The notes beneath the pieces were generated by a model. That model did no database searches. It saw only the letters and a program-made list of their open reading frames with translations, and was not told the origin of the DNA. From Yoonia sediminilitoris (GTDB lineage Bacteria; Pseudomonadota; Alphaproteobacteria; Rhodobacterales; Rhodobacteraceae): a stretch of 64,000 nt of DNA. Below, piece after piece: positions 46,687 through 55,151 of this stretch. Made by a program: the position numbers and the translations under genes. Location of the stretch: the NCBI RefSeq assembly GCF_003058085.1, contig NZ_QBUD01000017.1, positions 1-64,000 of the forward strand. Reading direction: 5' to 3'. Within the stretch, counting starts at the first letter, position 1, and each line of letters opens with the position of its first letter.

Positions 46687-47445
46687 TCATGACAGTTGCG
46701 TCCTGACAAGCCCCGATACCGCCAGCCCGCTTAGCAGCAGCAGGCAGAAGGGACGGTAGAAAGGGGCAAATCGCGGGATGAACAGCTTTTGTCCGGCAAA
46801 CACCCCCGCACAGGCAAAGGCAGATAAGGCAAGGCCGCGCGTTGCGGCCTGCGCATTCATGACGCCCGTAGCCAAATAGGTGATAATGGTGGTGAACAGG
46901 CTGATGAATAGAAACAGCACAAGGGCGGCCCGCATCTTGGCGGCAGGCGCGTCTTGCGACAGCACATAAAGGGCGACGACCATGCCGCCGACTGACGCAA
47001 GCCCGGTGACAATGCCTGCGACAAAACCGGCTGCATAGACGCCAGCTTTGGTGGCGAGGAACGCGATCCTGATCCGGGCCAGTTGGGTGAGTGCCAAGAT
47101 GATGATGACCGTCAGGACAACAGCCTTTGACGCCTCTACCGACAGTGCCTGCACCGCCAGCACCCCAAACGGCACGCCAAGCGTGGACCCGATGACCAGG
47201 CCCATGACGATGCGGCGGTCAGCCTCTTGCCAGCCGCCCCGCGCCATGAGGACAGACGCGGCCATTTCCAGACACCAGCAGATCGGGATCAACTCGATTG
47301 GCGGCAGGATCAGCACGCCAGAGGCCATGACCAGCGCGGACAGGGCAAAGCCGGAAAAACCGCGCACGACCCCGGCGATCGTGACGATCAAGGCGAGGGC
47401 TGCGAACTCCGGCGCTGTCAGATTGATGAGTGTCAGCGCGTCCAT
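46687..47445 (-). CDS. tauE: TSUP-family sulfite exporter (TauE/SafE type)
   Basis: A 252-residue inner-membrane protein with about eight hydrophobic segments and the paired TSUP repeats: VVRGFSGFALSALVMASGVL in the first half and FVAGIVTGLASVGGMVVALY in the second. Family members export sulfite, sulfoacetate or related anions. Its ATG shares bases with the ackA stop (TAATG). Placed between ackA and soeA, it probably relieves sulfite stress from Xsc. A second TSUP gene lies in the same run. Confidence 0.85.
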   Translation of the reverse strand: MDALTLINLTAPEFAALALIVTIAGVVRGFSGFALSALVMASGVLILPPIELIPICWCLEMAASVLMARGGWQEADRRIVMGLVIGSTLGVPFGVLAVQALSVEASKAVVLTVIIILALTQLARIRIAFLATKAGVYAAGFVAGIVTGLASVGGMVVALYVLSQDAPAAKMRAALVLFLFISLFTTIITYLATGVMNAQAATRGLALSAFACAGVFAGQKLFIPRFAPFYRPFCLLLLSGLAVSGLVRTQLS

Positions 47446-48509
47446 TACTGCCCCTTGGCTATCAGGGTCAGCGCATCGCGGGCGATTTGCTTTTCTTCGT
47501 CGGCGGTGACGATATGCACGGGTACATCACCAAAGCAGGCCAGCAGTTCCATGATCCGGTCGCGCACGGGGGTTGCGTTTTCGCCGATGCCGCCGGTAAA
47601 GGCGACGGCATCCAACCCGCCCATTGCAACCAGCGCAGACCCTGCGTGCCGGGCCGCCCAATAGCAGAAATGCTCGACCGCGAATTTCGCGTCAGGATCA
47701 TCGCGCGCCAACAGCGTTTTCATGTTGTTGTCGCCTGCTAGCGCCTTGAGCCCCGAGGCGTTGTTGAGCAGCCGGTCTGTTTCGTCTTCGCCAAAGGCTT
47801 TGGACATGCGCAGGACTGCTGCACCGTCGATATCGCCTGACCGCGTGCCCATTGTCAGGCCGGACAGAGGCGAGTAACCCATTGATGTCGCATAGGACTT
47901 CCCGTCCAGAATGGCACAAAGGCTGGCCCCATTACCCAAATGAAAAGCCAGCAGGCGATGCGGCAGGTCAGCGCCGAACTCTGCCACCATATTGGCGTAT
48001 GAAAGTCCGTGAAACCCGTAGCGGCGAATACCTGCATCATGTTGGGTTTTGGGGATGGCATAGCGGATGGCGACTTCGGGATTGGCGGCATGGAACGCCG
48101 TCCCGAAGCTGCAGTATTGCGGCAGGTCGGGGGCCGCGTGTTGCAGGGCATAGATGCCCGCCAGATTGTTGGGATTATGGAGGGGTGCCAGCGGCACCAC
48201 GCTTTCAATGGTCTTGATGACGGATGTCGTCAGGCGCGCCGGTTGCGTCAAGATTGTCCCGCCATGCACGACGCGGTGTGCTGCGGCATCCAGTGCGCTG
48301 ATCGGATGCCCGGCCTTGTCCAGCGCGCCCAGCATCGCGGCAAGTGCCGCCGCATGATCGACAGCCGTGACCTCTTGCCGGGCATCGCCCAGCTTCAATT
48401 CACCCTGTGTGCCGATATTGGTCACGGCCCCGCTCACCACTGACGTCAGCCCATGATCGAAAAGCTCGATCTTGAGGGATGAAGAACCGGCGTTGAGGAC
48501 AAGGATCAT
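47445..48509 (-). CDS. ackA: acetate kinase
   Basis: A 354-residue ASKHA-fold kinase. ILVLNAGSSSLKIELF holds the first phosphate motif, and GFHGLSYANMVAE and MGTRSGDID the active-site histidine and arginine region. FTGGIGENATPVRD is the adenine-binding motif. It is shorter than the usual 400 residues but all motifs are present. Acetyl phosphate from Xsc can be turned to acetate with formation of ATP, which adds an energy-yielding branch beside Pta. It overlaps the TSUP gene and starts 10 bases after pta. Confidence 0.9.
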   Translation of the reverse strand: MILVLNAGSSSLKIELFDHGLTSVVSGAVTNIGTQGELKLGDARQEVTAVDHAAALAAMLGALDKAGHPISALDAAAHRVVHGGTILTQPARLTTSVIKTIESVVPLAPLHNPNNLAGIYALQHAAPDLPQYCSFGTAFHAANPEVAIRYAIPKTQHDAGIRRYGFHGLSYANMVAEFGADLPHRLLAFHLGNGASLCAILDGKSYATSMGYSPLSGLTMGTRSGDIDGAAVLRMSKAFGEDETDRLLNNASGLKALAGDNNMKTLLARDDPDAKFAVEHFCYWAARHAGSALVAMGGLDAVAFTGGIGENATPVRDRIMELLACFGDVPVHIVTADEEKQIARDALTLIAKGQ

Positions 48510-48519
48510 GCTGATTGCC

Positions 48520-49455
48520 CTATTTCGGCAGTGCGCATTTGATCGACGCGAGTGCGGCAGATGCAAGCCGCGCGGCGGGCGGATCTGCGCGTGAGGTCAG
48601 CAGGATAGGTACCTTTGCCCCCGTCACCACGCCAGCCGCACAACCGCCGCCGATGTAGACAAAGGCTTTGAACAGGGCGTTGCCCGACACAATGTCGGGC
48701 ACGATGATCGCATCTGCCTGACCTGCGACCGGATTGTCGGTCAGCCCCTTTGTGGCGACGGCATCGGGCGACAGGATCAGGTCAAGCGCCAAAGGGCCGG
48801 ACACATCGGCGTTGCTGATGTGCGTTGCGGCCCAATCAGCCAGCGCCTTGCCATCCATGGAACTGGGGACCGACGGAATGGCACTTTCGGTCGCGGAGAG
48901 AATGGCGATTTTGGGACGGTCATTGCCCAAGCGGTGCAGCAGGTCATTCACCTGCGCGATGCAGGTCTGGCGGGTTTCCAGATCGGGGGCCACGTTGACC
49001 GCAGCGTCGGAAATCAAAATCGGTTTGCCCCCATCAGGATGGGTGATGTGGAAAATGTGCACAAAGCGCGCCCCCGTGCGCAGCCCCGCATCGCGGCTGA
49101 CAGCAGATTTCATAAAGACATCCGTGTGCAGGTTGCCTTTCATCAGCACGTCGGCTTCGCCCGCTCCGCAAAGGGCGGCGGCGGTCTGGCCCGCCTCGGC
49201 CTCGCCATTGGTGTCGTGGATGGCGTAGCCGGAAATGTCCCATTCCAGCTTTGCTGCCTCGGCCCGGATTTCATCAGCCTCACCCACAAAAACCGGGATC
49301 ATGATGCCCGCTTTGGTCGCGTCCTCTGCCGCTTCCATCGGCAAGGGCGCACCAGCGCGGGCAATCGCGACCCGTGGTGGTGCGAACTTCTGCGCGCGTG
49401 CGATCAGCTCTTGCGGTGCAACAGCTTCGCGTTTGGACAGGAACGGTGATGACAT
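48520..49455 (-). CDS. pta: phosphate acetyltransferase
   Basis: A 311-residue single-domain PTA/PTB protein, the short type typical of xsc operons. ILSATESAIPSVPSSMDGKA and RTGARFVHIFHITHPDGGKP are characteristic, and QADAIIVPDIVSGNALFKAF contains the CoA/phosphate site. It converts acetyl phosphate released by Xsc to acetyl-CoA. One base separates it from the upstream TSUP gene, and 10 bases from ackA. Confidence 0.88.
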   Translation of the reverse strand: MSSPFLSKREAVAPQELIARAQKFAPPRVAIARAGAPLPMEAAEDATKAGIMIPVFVGEADEIRAEAAKLEWDISGYAIHDTNGEAEAGQTAAALCGAGEADVLMKGNLHTDVFMKSAVSRDAGLRTGARFVHIFHITHPDGGKPILISDAAVNVAPDLETRQTCIAQVNDLLHRLGNDRPKIAILSATESAIPSVPSSMDGKALADWAATHISNADVSGPLALDLILSPDAVATKGLTDNPVAGQADAIIVPDIVSGNALFKAFVYIGGGCAAGVVTGAKVPILLTSRADPPAARLASAALASIKCALPK

Positions 49456-49456
49456 A

Positions 49457-50203
49457 TCAAACCTCAGTAATCGCGCGCAAAAGGCCCAGCAGAGCCAGCG
49501 CTAGAAGGAGCATAACCGCAAAGCGGCGAAAGGTCGTTGGGGACGCGGCAAGAAACTGACGCCCGCCCAGCCAGACCCCCAATCCGAGCAGCGGAAAGGC
49601 CAGACCCAGCCCGGCGGCTGTGTCCCACGTTATCAATCCGCCCGCCCACAGCAAGGGCATGGTGATAAGATCCAGACCGGTCAGAAAGACGATCATCGTG
49701 GCGCGAAACCGCTGGGGTGCCATGGGTTGCGCGGTCATGAAAGCAGCCACCGGCAGCCCCCCGATGCCTGCGCCGTTGCATAGACCCGACAAGATGCCCA
49801 CACCGAAATGCCCCGGCGCGCCAATCGTGCGTCGCAATGTCCAGCCTGACAGCAACACCAGCGACATGGCAAGAACGATCAGCGAAACGGTCAGTCTGAC
49901 CGCGCTTTCGCCCAGCGAAAGGATGGTCCAGACTGACAGGGGCAGCATCACGGCAGCCCCGGCGAGAAGTGCAAAAACACGACGCCAGTCCACATGGCCG
50001 CGAATGCCGCGTGCCTGAAAGACTGTCATCAAGATCTCGCATGAAAACACCACCGGAATGAGGGGTAGGGGGTTTGTTATCAACGCCGCGAAGGCAATGA
50101 AAATAGCCGAAAACCCAAACCCCGAATAGCCCCGGACAAAGGCGGCGCCCAACAATGCAACTGCAAGGGCGACCGCCTGTCCGGGGCCTAGATCGAATGG
50201 CAA
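49457..50203 (-). CDS. second TSUP-family transporter (TauZ-like)
   Basis: A 248-residue membrane protein with two TSUP repeats: ALLGAAFVRGYSGFGFSAIF in the first half and GILSGLCNGAGIGGLPVAAF in the second. It begins with MPFDLGPGQAVALAVALLG. It starts two bases after xsc ends. The fold is that of TauE/SafE. The role (sulfite, sulfoacetate or acetate export) is not resolved; the name TauZ has been used for the xsc-linked TSUP gene. Both TSUP proteins differ clearly from each other. Confidence 0.8.
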   Translation of the reverse strand: MPFDLGPGQAVALAVALLGAAFVRGYSGFGFSAIFIAFAALITNPLPLIPVVFSCEILMTVFQARGIRGHVDWRRVFALLAGAAVMLPLSVWTILSLGESAVRLTVSLIVLAMSLVLLSGWTLRRTIGAPGHFGVGILSGLCNGAGIGGLPVAAFMTAQPMAPQRFRATMIVFLTGLDLITMPLLWAGGLITWDTAAGLGLAFPLLGLGVWLGGRQFLAASPTTFRRFAVMLLLALALLGLLRAITEV

Positions 50204-50205
50204 GC

Positions 50206-51978
50206 CTATTCGGCAGCCATGTCGGAAGCAGAGATACCCGCAACTTCAACAGGTTTCTTCATGGCGTCACGGCGGAACGGTTCACCCAGTTCCTGATTGA
50301 GGATGACCTCGATCAGGGTCGTGGTGTTGTTTTCCATCTGATCCTTGATCGCTTCGTTGAGGGCTGCGGTCAGTTCGTCCATCGTGCGCGCCTGCACACC
50401 CTTCAGACCACAGGCGTTGGCGATCCCGGCATATGACACTTTCATGTCCAGTTCGGTGCCGACGAAGTTGTCATTGAACCACAGGGTAGAGTTGCGCTTT
50501 TCAGCACCCCACTGGTAGTTGCGGAAGACGATCTGCGTGATGGCAGGCCATTCGTCGCGGCCAATCGCGGTCAGTTCGTTGACCGAAATCCCAAAGGCGC
50601 CGTCGCCTGCGAAACCGATGACAGGCACATCGCGCTGGCCAATCTTGGCACCGATGATGGATGGCAGGCCATAACCACAAGGTCCAAACAGACCCGGTGC
50701 CAGATATTTGCGCCCTGTGGGGAAGCTGGGGTAGGCGTTGCCAATCGCGCAGTTGTTGCCGATGTCGGACGAGATGATCGCATCCTCTGGCATTGCGGAC
50801 TGGATCGCGCGCCATGCCATGCGTGGCGACATCCAGTCAGGACGGGCTGCGCGTGCGCGTTCGTTCCATGTGGTGCCCGGATCATCCTCTTCGTGGTCAA
50901 GCGATGTCAGTTCCTGCGCCCATGCCGATTTGGTCTGTGCGATTAGCGCCTTGCGGTCTGCACGGCCTGCGTCACCGGCACCATCGGCCAGTTGCTCTGT
51001 GATGCTGGTGGCCACTTTGGCGGCGTCGCCGACGATACCCACGGTGATCTTCTTGGTCAGGCCGATGCGGTCGGGGTTGATGTCTACCTGAATGATCTTG
51101 GCGTCCTTGGGCCAGTAGTCAATGCCGTAGCCGGGCAGGGTCGAGAAGGGGTTCAAGCGTGTGCCCAATGCCAGAACGACATCAGCCTTGCTGATCAGCT
51201 CCATGCCAGCCTTGGACCCGTTGTAGCCCAACGGCCCTGCAAACAGCGGGTGGTTGCCGGGGAAGGCGTCATTGTGCTGGTAGCCCACGCAAACAGGCGC
51301 ATCCAGCTTTTCAGCCAACAGGCGCGAGGCTTCGATGCCACCTTCGGCCAGAACAACGCCAGCACCGTTCAGGATGACAGGGAACTTCGCTGTGGACAGC
51401 ATTTCAGCCGCCTTTGAGATTGAAGTCGCGCCACCGGGGCTGACTTCGAATTCAATTGGTTCAGGCAGTTCGATATCGATGACCTGGGTCCAGAAATCAC
51501 GTGGAATGTTGATTTGGGCGGGGCCGGACAAACGCTTGGCCTTTGCAATCACGCGGGCCAGCACTTCGCAGATGCGGGACGGGTCGCGGACTTCTTCCTG
51601 ATAAGCCACGCAGTCGGCGAACAGGTTCATCTGTTCCATTTCCTGAAAACCGCCCTGACCGATGGTCTTGTTTGCTGCCTGTGGTGTGACCAGCAGGCAG
51701 GGGGTGTGGTTCCAGTAGGCGGTTTTGACAGATGTCACAAAGTTCGTGATGCCCGGGCCGTTCTGGGCGATCATCATCGACATTTCGCCTGTGACGCGGG
51801 TGTACCCATCCGCCATCATGCCAGCGGTCATTTCGTGGGCGCAATCCCAGAATGTGATGCCCGCCTTGGGGAAAATATCAGAGATCGGCATCATGGCAGA
51901 GCCGATGATCCCGAACGCATGGCGGATACCATGCGCTTGCAGTGTTTTGACGAAAGCCTCTTCAGTGGTCATCTTCAT
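50206..51978 (-). CDS. xsc: sulfoacetaldehyde acetyltransferase
   Basis: A 590-residue thiamine-diphosphate enzyme of the Xsc family, cleaving sulfoacetaldehyde with phosphate to acetyl phosphate and sulfite. The N-terminal HGIRHAFGIIGSAMMPISDI and MIAQNGPGITNFVTSVKTAY mark the pyrimidine-binding domain. The ThDP motif begins VPVIGFAGDGAFGISVNELT, and NYQWGAEKRNSTLWFNDNFV is typical of Xsc rather than acetolactate synthase. It is first in the leftward run to soeC. A TauR-like repeat pair lies about 90-125 bases upstream. Confidence 0.96.
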   Translation of the reverse strand: MKMTTEEAFVKTLQAHGIRHAFGIIGSAMMPISDIFPKAGITFWDCAHEMTAGMMADGYTRVTGEMSMMIAQNGPGITNFVTSVKTAYWNHTPCLLVTPQAANKTIGQGGFQEMEQMNLFADCVAYQEEVRDPSRICEVLARVIAKAKRLSGPAQINIPRDFWTQVIDIELPEPIEFEVSPGGATSISKAAEMLSTAKFPVILNGAGVVLAEGGIEASRLLAEKLDAPVCVGYQHNDAFPGNHPLFAGPLGYNGSKAGMELISKADVVLALGTRLNPFSTLPGYGIDYWPKDAKIIQVDINPDRIGLTKKITVGIVGDAAKVATSITEQLADGAGDAGRADRKALIAQTKSAWAQELTSLDHEEDDPGTTWNERARAARPDWMSPRMAWRAIQSAMPEDAIISSDIGNNCAIGNAYPSFPTGRKYLAPGLFGPCGYGLPSIIGAKIGQRDVPVIGFAGDGAFGISVNELTAIGRDEWPAITQIVFRNYQWGAEKRNSTLWFNDNFVGTELDMKVSYAGIANACGLKGVQARTMDELTAALNEAIKDQMENNTTTLIEVILNQELGEPFRRDAMKKPVEVAGISASDMAAE

Positions 51979-52070
51979 TAGATGGGTCCTTCCCCTCTTG
52001 GTATCAGTAAAAGCAGCCTGGCCATGCCCCCGGCCGTTGGGGCGACATTATGTGCGACGGCTGTGTCGCG

Positions 52071-52103
52071 TTAGGTCCAGTTGACGCGGTGTATTAAGGC
52101 CAG
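52071..52103 (-). promoter_or_regulatory. candidate TauR operator upstream of xsc
   Basis: On the minus strand CTGGCCTTAA (52103-52094) and CTGGACCTAA (52080-52071) are direct repeats 23 bases apart, about 93 bases before the xsc ATG. The second copy fits the CTGGACYTAA consensus I recall for TauR of Rhodobacter capsulatus. MocR-type regulators typically bind such direct repeats. Confidence 0.7.
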
Positions 52104-52201
52104 CGGATTCAAAAATGAGACTTTTAGTCTCAAAATGTAAGGCTATCCTTTTAGCTGTTCTGTCAGAATAATCAACGATTATTCGCAGCAGCCAGCCTGA
52201 G

Positions 52202-53701
52202 TCATGCTGATGCAGAGGCGATATGAGGCCTTCCGTTTTTTTGGTAGGAGCGGATCGCCCTTGCAACCAAATCGACACCTTCTGCAATGCGACCGGATGA
52301 GATCGATGAATAGGCCAGTCGAAAATAGGCGCTGTGGCCCTGCGGATTCGCAAAAAAGGGCGCACCTGCTTCGATCAGGACGCCATCCGCCCGCAGCGTT
52401 TCGGCCAATTGAGTTGCATCAATCCCATCCGGCGCGCGCAGCCATACCGATGAACCGCCGTAAGCGCCTTCTCCGGCAACGGTCAGTTGGTTCTTCTCCA
52501 GTGCGGCATCCATGACTTTGCGCCTTTCGTGATAGGCTTTGCTCATCCGGCGGACCAGCGCATCATAATGTCCCAAAGAGAGGTAATAGCTGACCGTGCG
52601 TTGGATGTGGCCCGGCGGATGGCGCAGCACCGACGCGCGTAGCGCGCGGGCTTCGCGGATGAACGGCTCTGGCCCCACAAGATAGCCAAGGCGCAAACCG
52701 GGAAACAGCGATTTCGAAAACGAGCCCACATAGATCACGCGCCCGTTCTGATCGAGCGACTTCAAGGAAGGGGACGGTGATTTGAGAAATGACATTTCAA
52801 ATTCATAGTCGTCCTCGACGATCAGGAAATCATCCGCATCCGCCCGTTCAAGCAAGGCGCGGCGCCGGTGCAACGGCATGGTCGCTGTTGTGGGGCATTG
52901 ATGGCTAGGCGTTGTAAACACAACATCTGTTTCATGGGGGAGCGCGTCAGGAGGCAGCCCATCGGAATCAACGCTGATGTTATGCAACTGGCAACGCGAT
53001 TGTGTAAGGATATTGCGCAGCGCCGGATAGCAAGGGTCTTCGATCGCCGCATGTCGGCGGCTGTTCAGCAAAACCTGCGCGGATAGCCAAAGCGCGTTTT
53101 GCGCCCCCATCGTCACCAGAATTTCATCCGTATTGGCCAGAATGCCGCGGCGTGGCAATGTTTGCCGGGCGATGAATTCGATCAGTTGAGGATCGTCGCC
53201 ATCGTACAGATCGGACGTCATCGCCGCAAAGTCGCGCATCCCAAGCGCTTGCAACGCACACAGCCGCCAGTTTGCGCTGTCAAAAAGGGTCTTGTCGGCC
53301 TGCCCGTAAATGAACGGGTAACGATAACTCGCCCAATCGGACGGCTTTTTCAGGCTCAGTCCCGGACTGTGCCTTTGCGCGATCGCGCGGTTCCAATCCA
53401 CCGTGCCCGCCCCAAATCGCCGGGCGGGAAAGGCAGGTGGTTCGGGTGCGTTGTCAGATACGAAGTACCCAGACCGCCCGCGCGAGACCAGATAATCATC
53501 GGCTACAAGTTCGGTATAGGCCAGCGTGACCGTGATCCTGCTGACCCCCAGATGCACCGCCATTTTTCGCGAGGATGGCAAGCGTTCACCACGCCGAAAC
53601 CGGCCTTCGAGAATTCCTTGGGCCACCATCTGTTGAATCCGCGATTGCAGCGTCCCTTCTGCGTTCGGATCAAGAAAGAAAGTCTCGATATTGATGGACA
53701 T
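52202..53701 (-). CDS. tauR: taurine-responsive MocR/GntR-type regulator TauR
   Basis: A 499-residue MocR-type protein. The N-terminal GntR winged helix (residues about 15-85, GRFRRGERLPSSRKMAVHLG) is joined to a class I aminotransferase-like domain with the PLP lysine in YVGSFSKSLFPGLRLGYLVG. No enzyme partner domain is missing. Position between xsc and the tpa/tauABC genes, and repeats upstream of all of them, support the name TauR. It is separated from xsc by 223 bases that hold the xsc operator, so it is probably transcribed independently. Confidence 0.88.
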   Translation of the reverse strand: MSINIETFFLDPNAEGTLQSRIQQMVAQGILEGRFRRGERLPSSRKMAVHLGVSRITVTLAYTELVADDYLVSRGRSGYFVSDNAPEPPAFPARRFGAGTVDWNRAIAQRHSPGLSLKKPSDWASYRYPFIYGQADKTLFDSANWRLCALQALGMRDFAAMTSDLYDGDDPQLIEFIARQTLPRRGILANTDEILVTMGAQNALWLSAQVLLNSRRHAAIEDPCYPALRNILTQSRCQLHNISVDSDGLPPDALPHETDVVFTTPSHQCPTTATMPLHRRRALLERADADDFLIVEDDYEFEMSFLKSPSPSLKSLDQNGRVIYVGSFSKSLFPGLRLGYLVGPEPFIREARALRASVLRHPPGHIQRTVSYYLSLGHYDALVRRMSKAYHERRKVMDAALEKNQLTVAGEGAYGGSSVWLRAPDGIDATQLAETLRADGVLIEAGAPFFANPQGHSAYFRLAYSSISSGRIAEGVDLVARAIRSYQKNGRPHIASASA

Positions 53702-53717
53702 GGCTTGCTTTCGCTGA

Positions 53718-53750
53718 ACTGGCCTTATTGCCTGCGTAGACTGGCCTTAA
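53718..53750. promoter_or_regulatory. candidate TauR operator upstream of tauR
   Basis: ACTGGCCTTA occurs twice on the plus strand, at 53718-53727 and 53740-53749, start to start 22 bases. The pair begins 17 bases before the tauR start (53701), suggesting autoregulation. The repeat orientation points away from tauR, towards the hypothetical gene at 53877. Confidence 0.65.
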
Positions 53751-53876
53751 CTGGGGCTGGTTGCAAGTACTGCCATTAACCAACGGGAAAGAAACGGCGT
53801 AACTGTTAAGCCGGTGTTAAGACTGCGAGTGTTTTTTTGTCCTTGGGTGAAAGTGTAGGAACAAGGTGTCTCGATC

Positions 53877-54257
53877 ATGATCGATACGTTGATGAATAAT
53901 AGCGCGGCGGCGTCTTTGCTGCCGACAGGCTCAACCGTCTTGCAGAGCAAGGATCGGGCGCAAAAGGCAGGCACCGAAGGGCCGCCGGAAACAGCTGTAA
54001 CCAGATCCGCTGAAACGGAACGTCCGTCAAATCTGCCTGAACGCATCGCAGACAAGAAAGAACGTGACGCTGTGGTCGGGTCTGAAGTCATGCGCAGTAC
54101 TGTTGAGGTGCGCAGTCAGGACGCGGACAAAGCCGACGATGACGCAGCGTCGCGCAAGCTAAAGGCAAAGATGGCAGATGATGCCTATCAACAGACCATG
54201 CTAATGACCCGCCAGGCCGAAGAGGTTCGCGCGGAAAGGATGCGCATCGCGGCCTAG
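53877..54257 (+). CDS. hypothetical protein, helical and charged
   Basis: A 126-residue protein without a signal peptide. It is rich in A, E, K, R and D; the C-terminal 40 residues (SRKLKAKMADDAYQQTMLMT) should form a long helix. GGAACAAGG lies upstream of the ATG. It lies 175 bases from tauR in the opposite direction and next to a TauR-like repeat, but nothing shows a link to taurine. The family is not recognised. Confidence 0.55.
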   Translation: MIDTLMNNSAAASLLPTGSTVLQSKDRAQKAGTEGPPETAVTRSAETERPSNLPERIADKKERDAVVGSEVMRSTVEVRSQDADKADDDAASRKLKAKMADDAYQQTMLMTRQAEEVRAERMRIAA

Positions 54258-54613
54258 GCCAATTTGCTCGCGCATTATATTGCTGGGCCAAGTCTGCAAA
54301 TCGTCTTGGTTCGCCGTACAAAACGGGACTATCGCTGGCTGCGCGTTTTTCAGTTCTTGGCCAGAATTGGCAGAAGCAATCCCCACCCTGTTTCCTGAGG
54401 CGGTTCAGGTCGTTCGAAACCCGGGGTCTAGAAGGGGTCCTTGAATACTGGACAGTAAGCCAAGCTGTATTCCAGACTTCACAGATCAGCTTAAGGCCAA
54501 GCTTGCATTGGAAGTGCTGCGAGAGATCGCAGCCAATCTCATTCGTGTCACCCGGCCTGCCTCGCCTGAGCGCCACGCGGGCTTTACTCGGCAGGCCCTA
54601 AGCCCAGACTAAA

Positions 54614-54656
54614 GCGTTTCGCCTTTAACCTGAGGCATCAGGTAAAGGTGAAACGC
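54614..54656. repeat. palindromic element, GCGTTTC...GAAACGC type
   Basis: GCGTTTCGCCTTTAACCTGA and TCAGGTAAAGGTGAAACGC pair, with one mismatch and one bulge, around a four-base loop (GGCA). No poly-T tail follows. A second hairpin with similar ends lies 25 bases to the right, suggesting a small dispersed repeat family. Confidence 0.65.
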
Positions 54657-54680
54657 CCACAACATATAAACGTTGCATGA

Positions 54681-54720
54681 CGTTTCCTGAAAAGCTTTGG
54701 ATCAGGTTTTTCGCGAAACG
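54681..54720. repeat. second GTTTC...GAAAC palindromic element
   Basis: CGTTTC at 54681 and GAAACG at 54715-54720 flank an imperfect stem (CCTGAAAAGC against GGTTTTTCGC). Its ends match those of the element at 54614-54656, so both may be related copies. Confidence 0.5.
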
Positions 54721-54956
54721 CTGTAGTCGACAGAAAGAAAAAGGAACGGATTGTGCTCCTGAACGGCATGAAACCAAGGGCCGGGTCAGAAGCCGCGCGT
54801 TTTGCTATAGGGTTTCGCTGATGGCTCAGGCCAAAGCCGCAGCCTGGTTTGCCGCCGCCTCATCGCGCGATACGGAAATTGGCGGTTTGTTGTGGCAACT
54901 GCGCCGGAATTCTGTTGCTGCCCCGTATAACCCCTGCGTCAATTAAGGGGATTGCC

Positions 54957-55151
54957 ATGAACTTGTTTCATCTCGTCATTGTGCTTGCCATGGGTGCAGC
55001 CAGTCTTGCCACTTTCGCAACATCCCAGACACTCCATGTTTGCGTTTTTGCGCTACCATCCGAGCAAGTGGCAGGTGATCTGATTGTCCCGGAACGGGTG
55101 TTGGCCGAGGAAGACCCCGGCCAATCATGTGTTAGCCCAAGACCCGTGTGA
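54957..55151 (+). CDS. small exported or membrane protein
   Basis: A 64-residue product. AAGGGG lies six bases before the ATG. MNLFHLVIVLAMGAASLATF is a clear hydrophobic N-terminus, either a signal peptide or one membrane helix. The rest has two cysteines and an acidic region. The stop overlaps the end of the convergent tpa gene by about 20 bases. The family is not recognised; the good Shine-Dalgarno makes it more than a chance frame. Confidence 0.5.
   Translation: MNLFHLVIVLAMGAASLATFATSQTLHVCVFALPSEQVAGDLIVPERVLAEEDPGQSCVSPRPV

Larger units (their letters stand above)
54258..54956. other. 700-base gap with two palindromic elements
   Basis: Apart from the two hairpins described separately, this stretch holds only short open frames. 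One, 54821-54946 (MAQAKAAAWFAAASSRD), is in a reasonable frame but lacks a ribosome binding site and is not reported as a gene. No transposase or tRNA was found. Confidence 0.5.

Noticed and set aside
54821-54946. 41-residue ORF MAQAKAAAWFAAASSRD
   Set aside because: No ribosome binding site and no recognisable pattern; may be chance.
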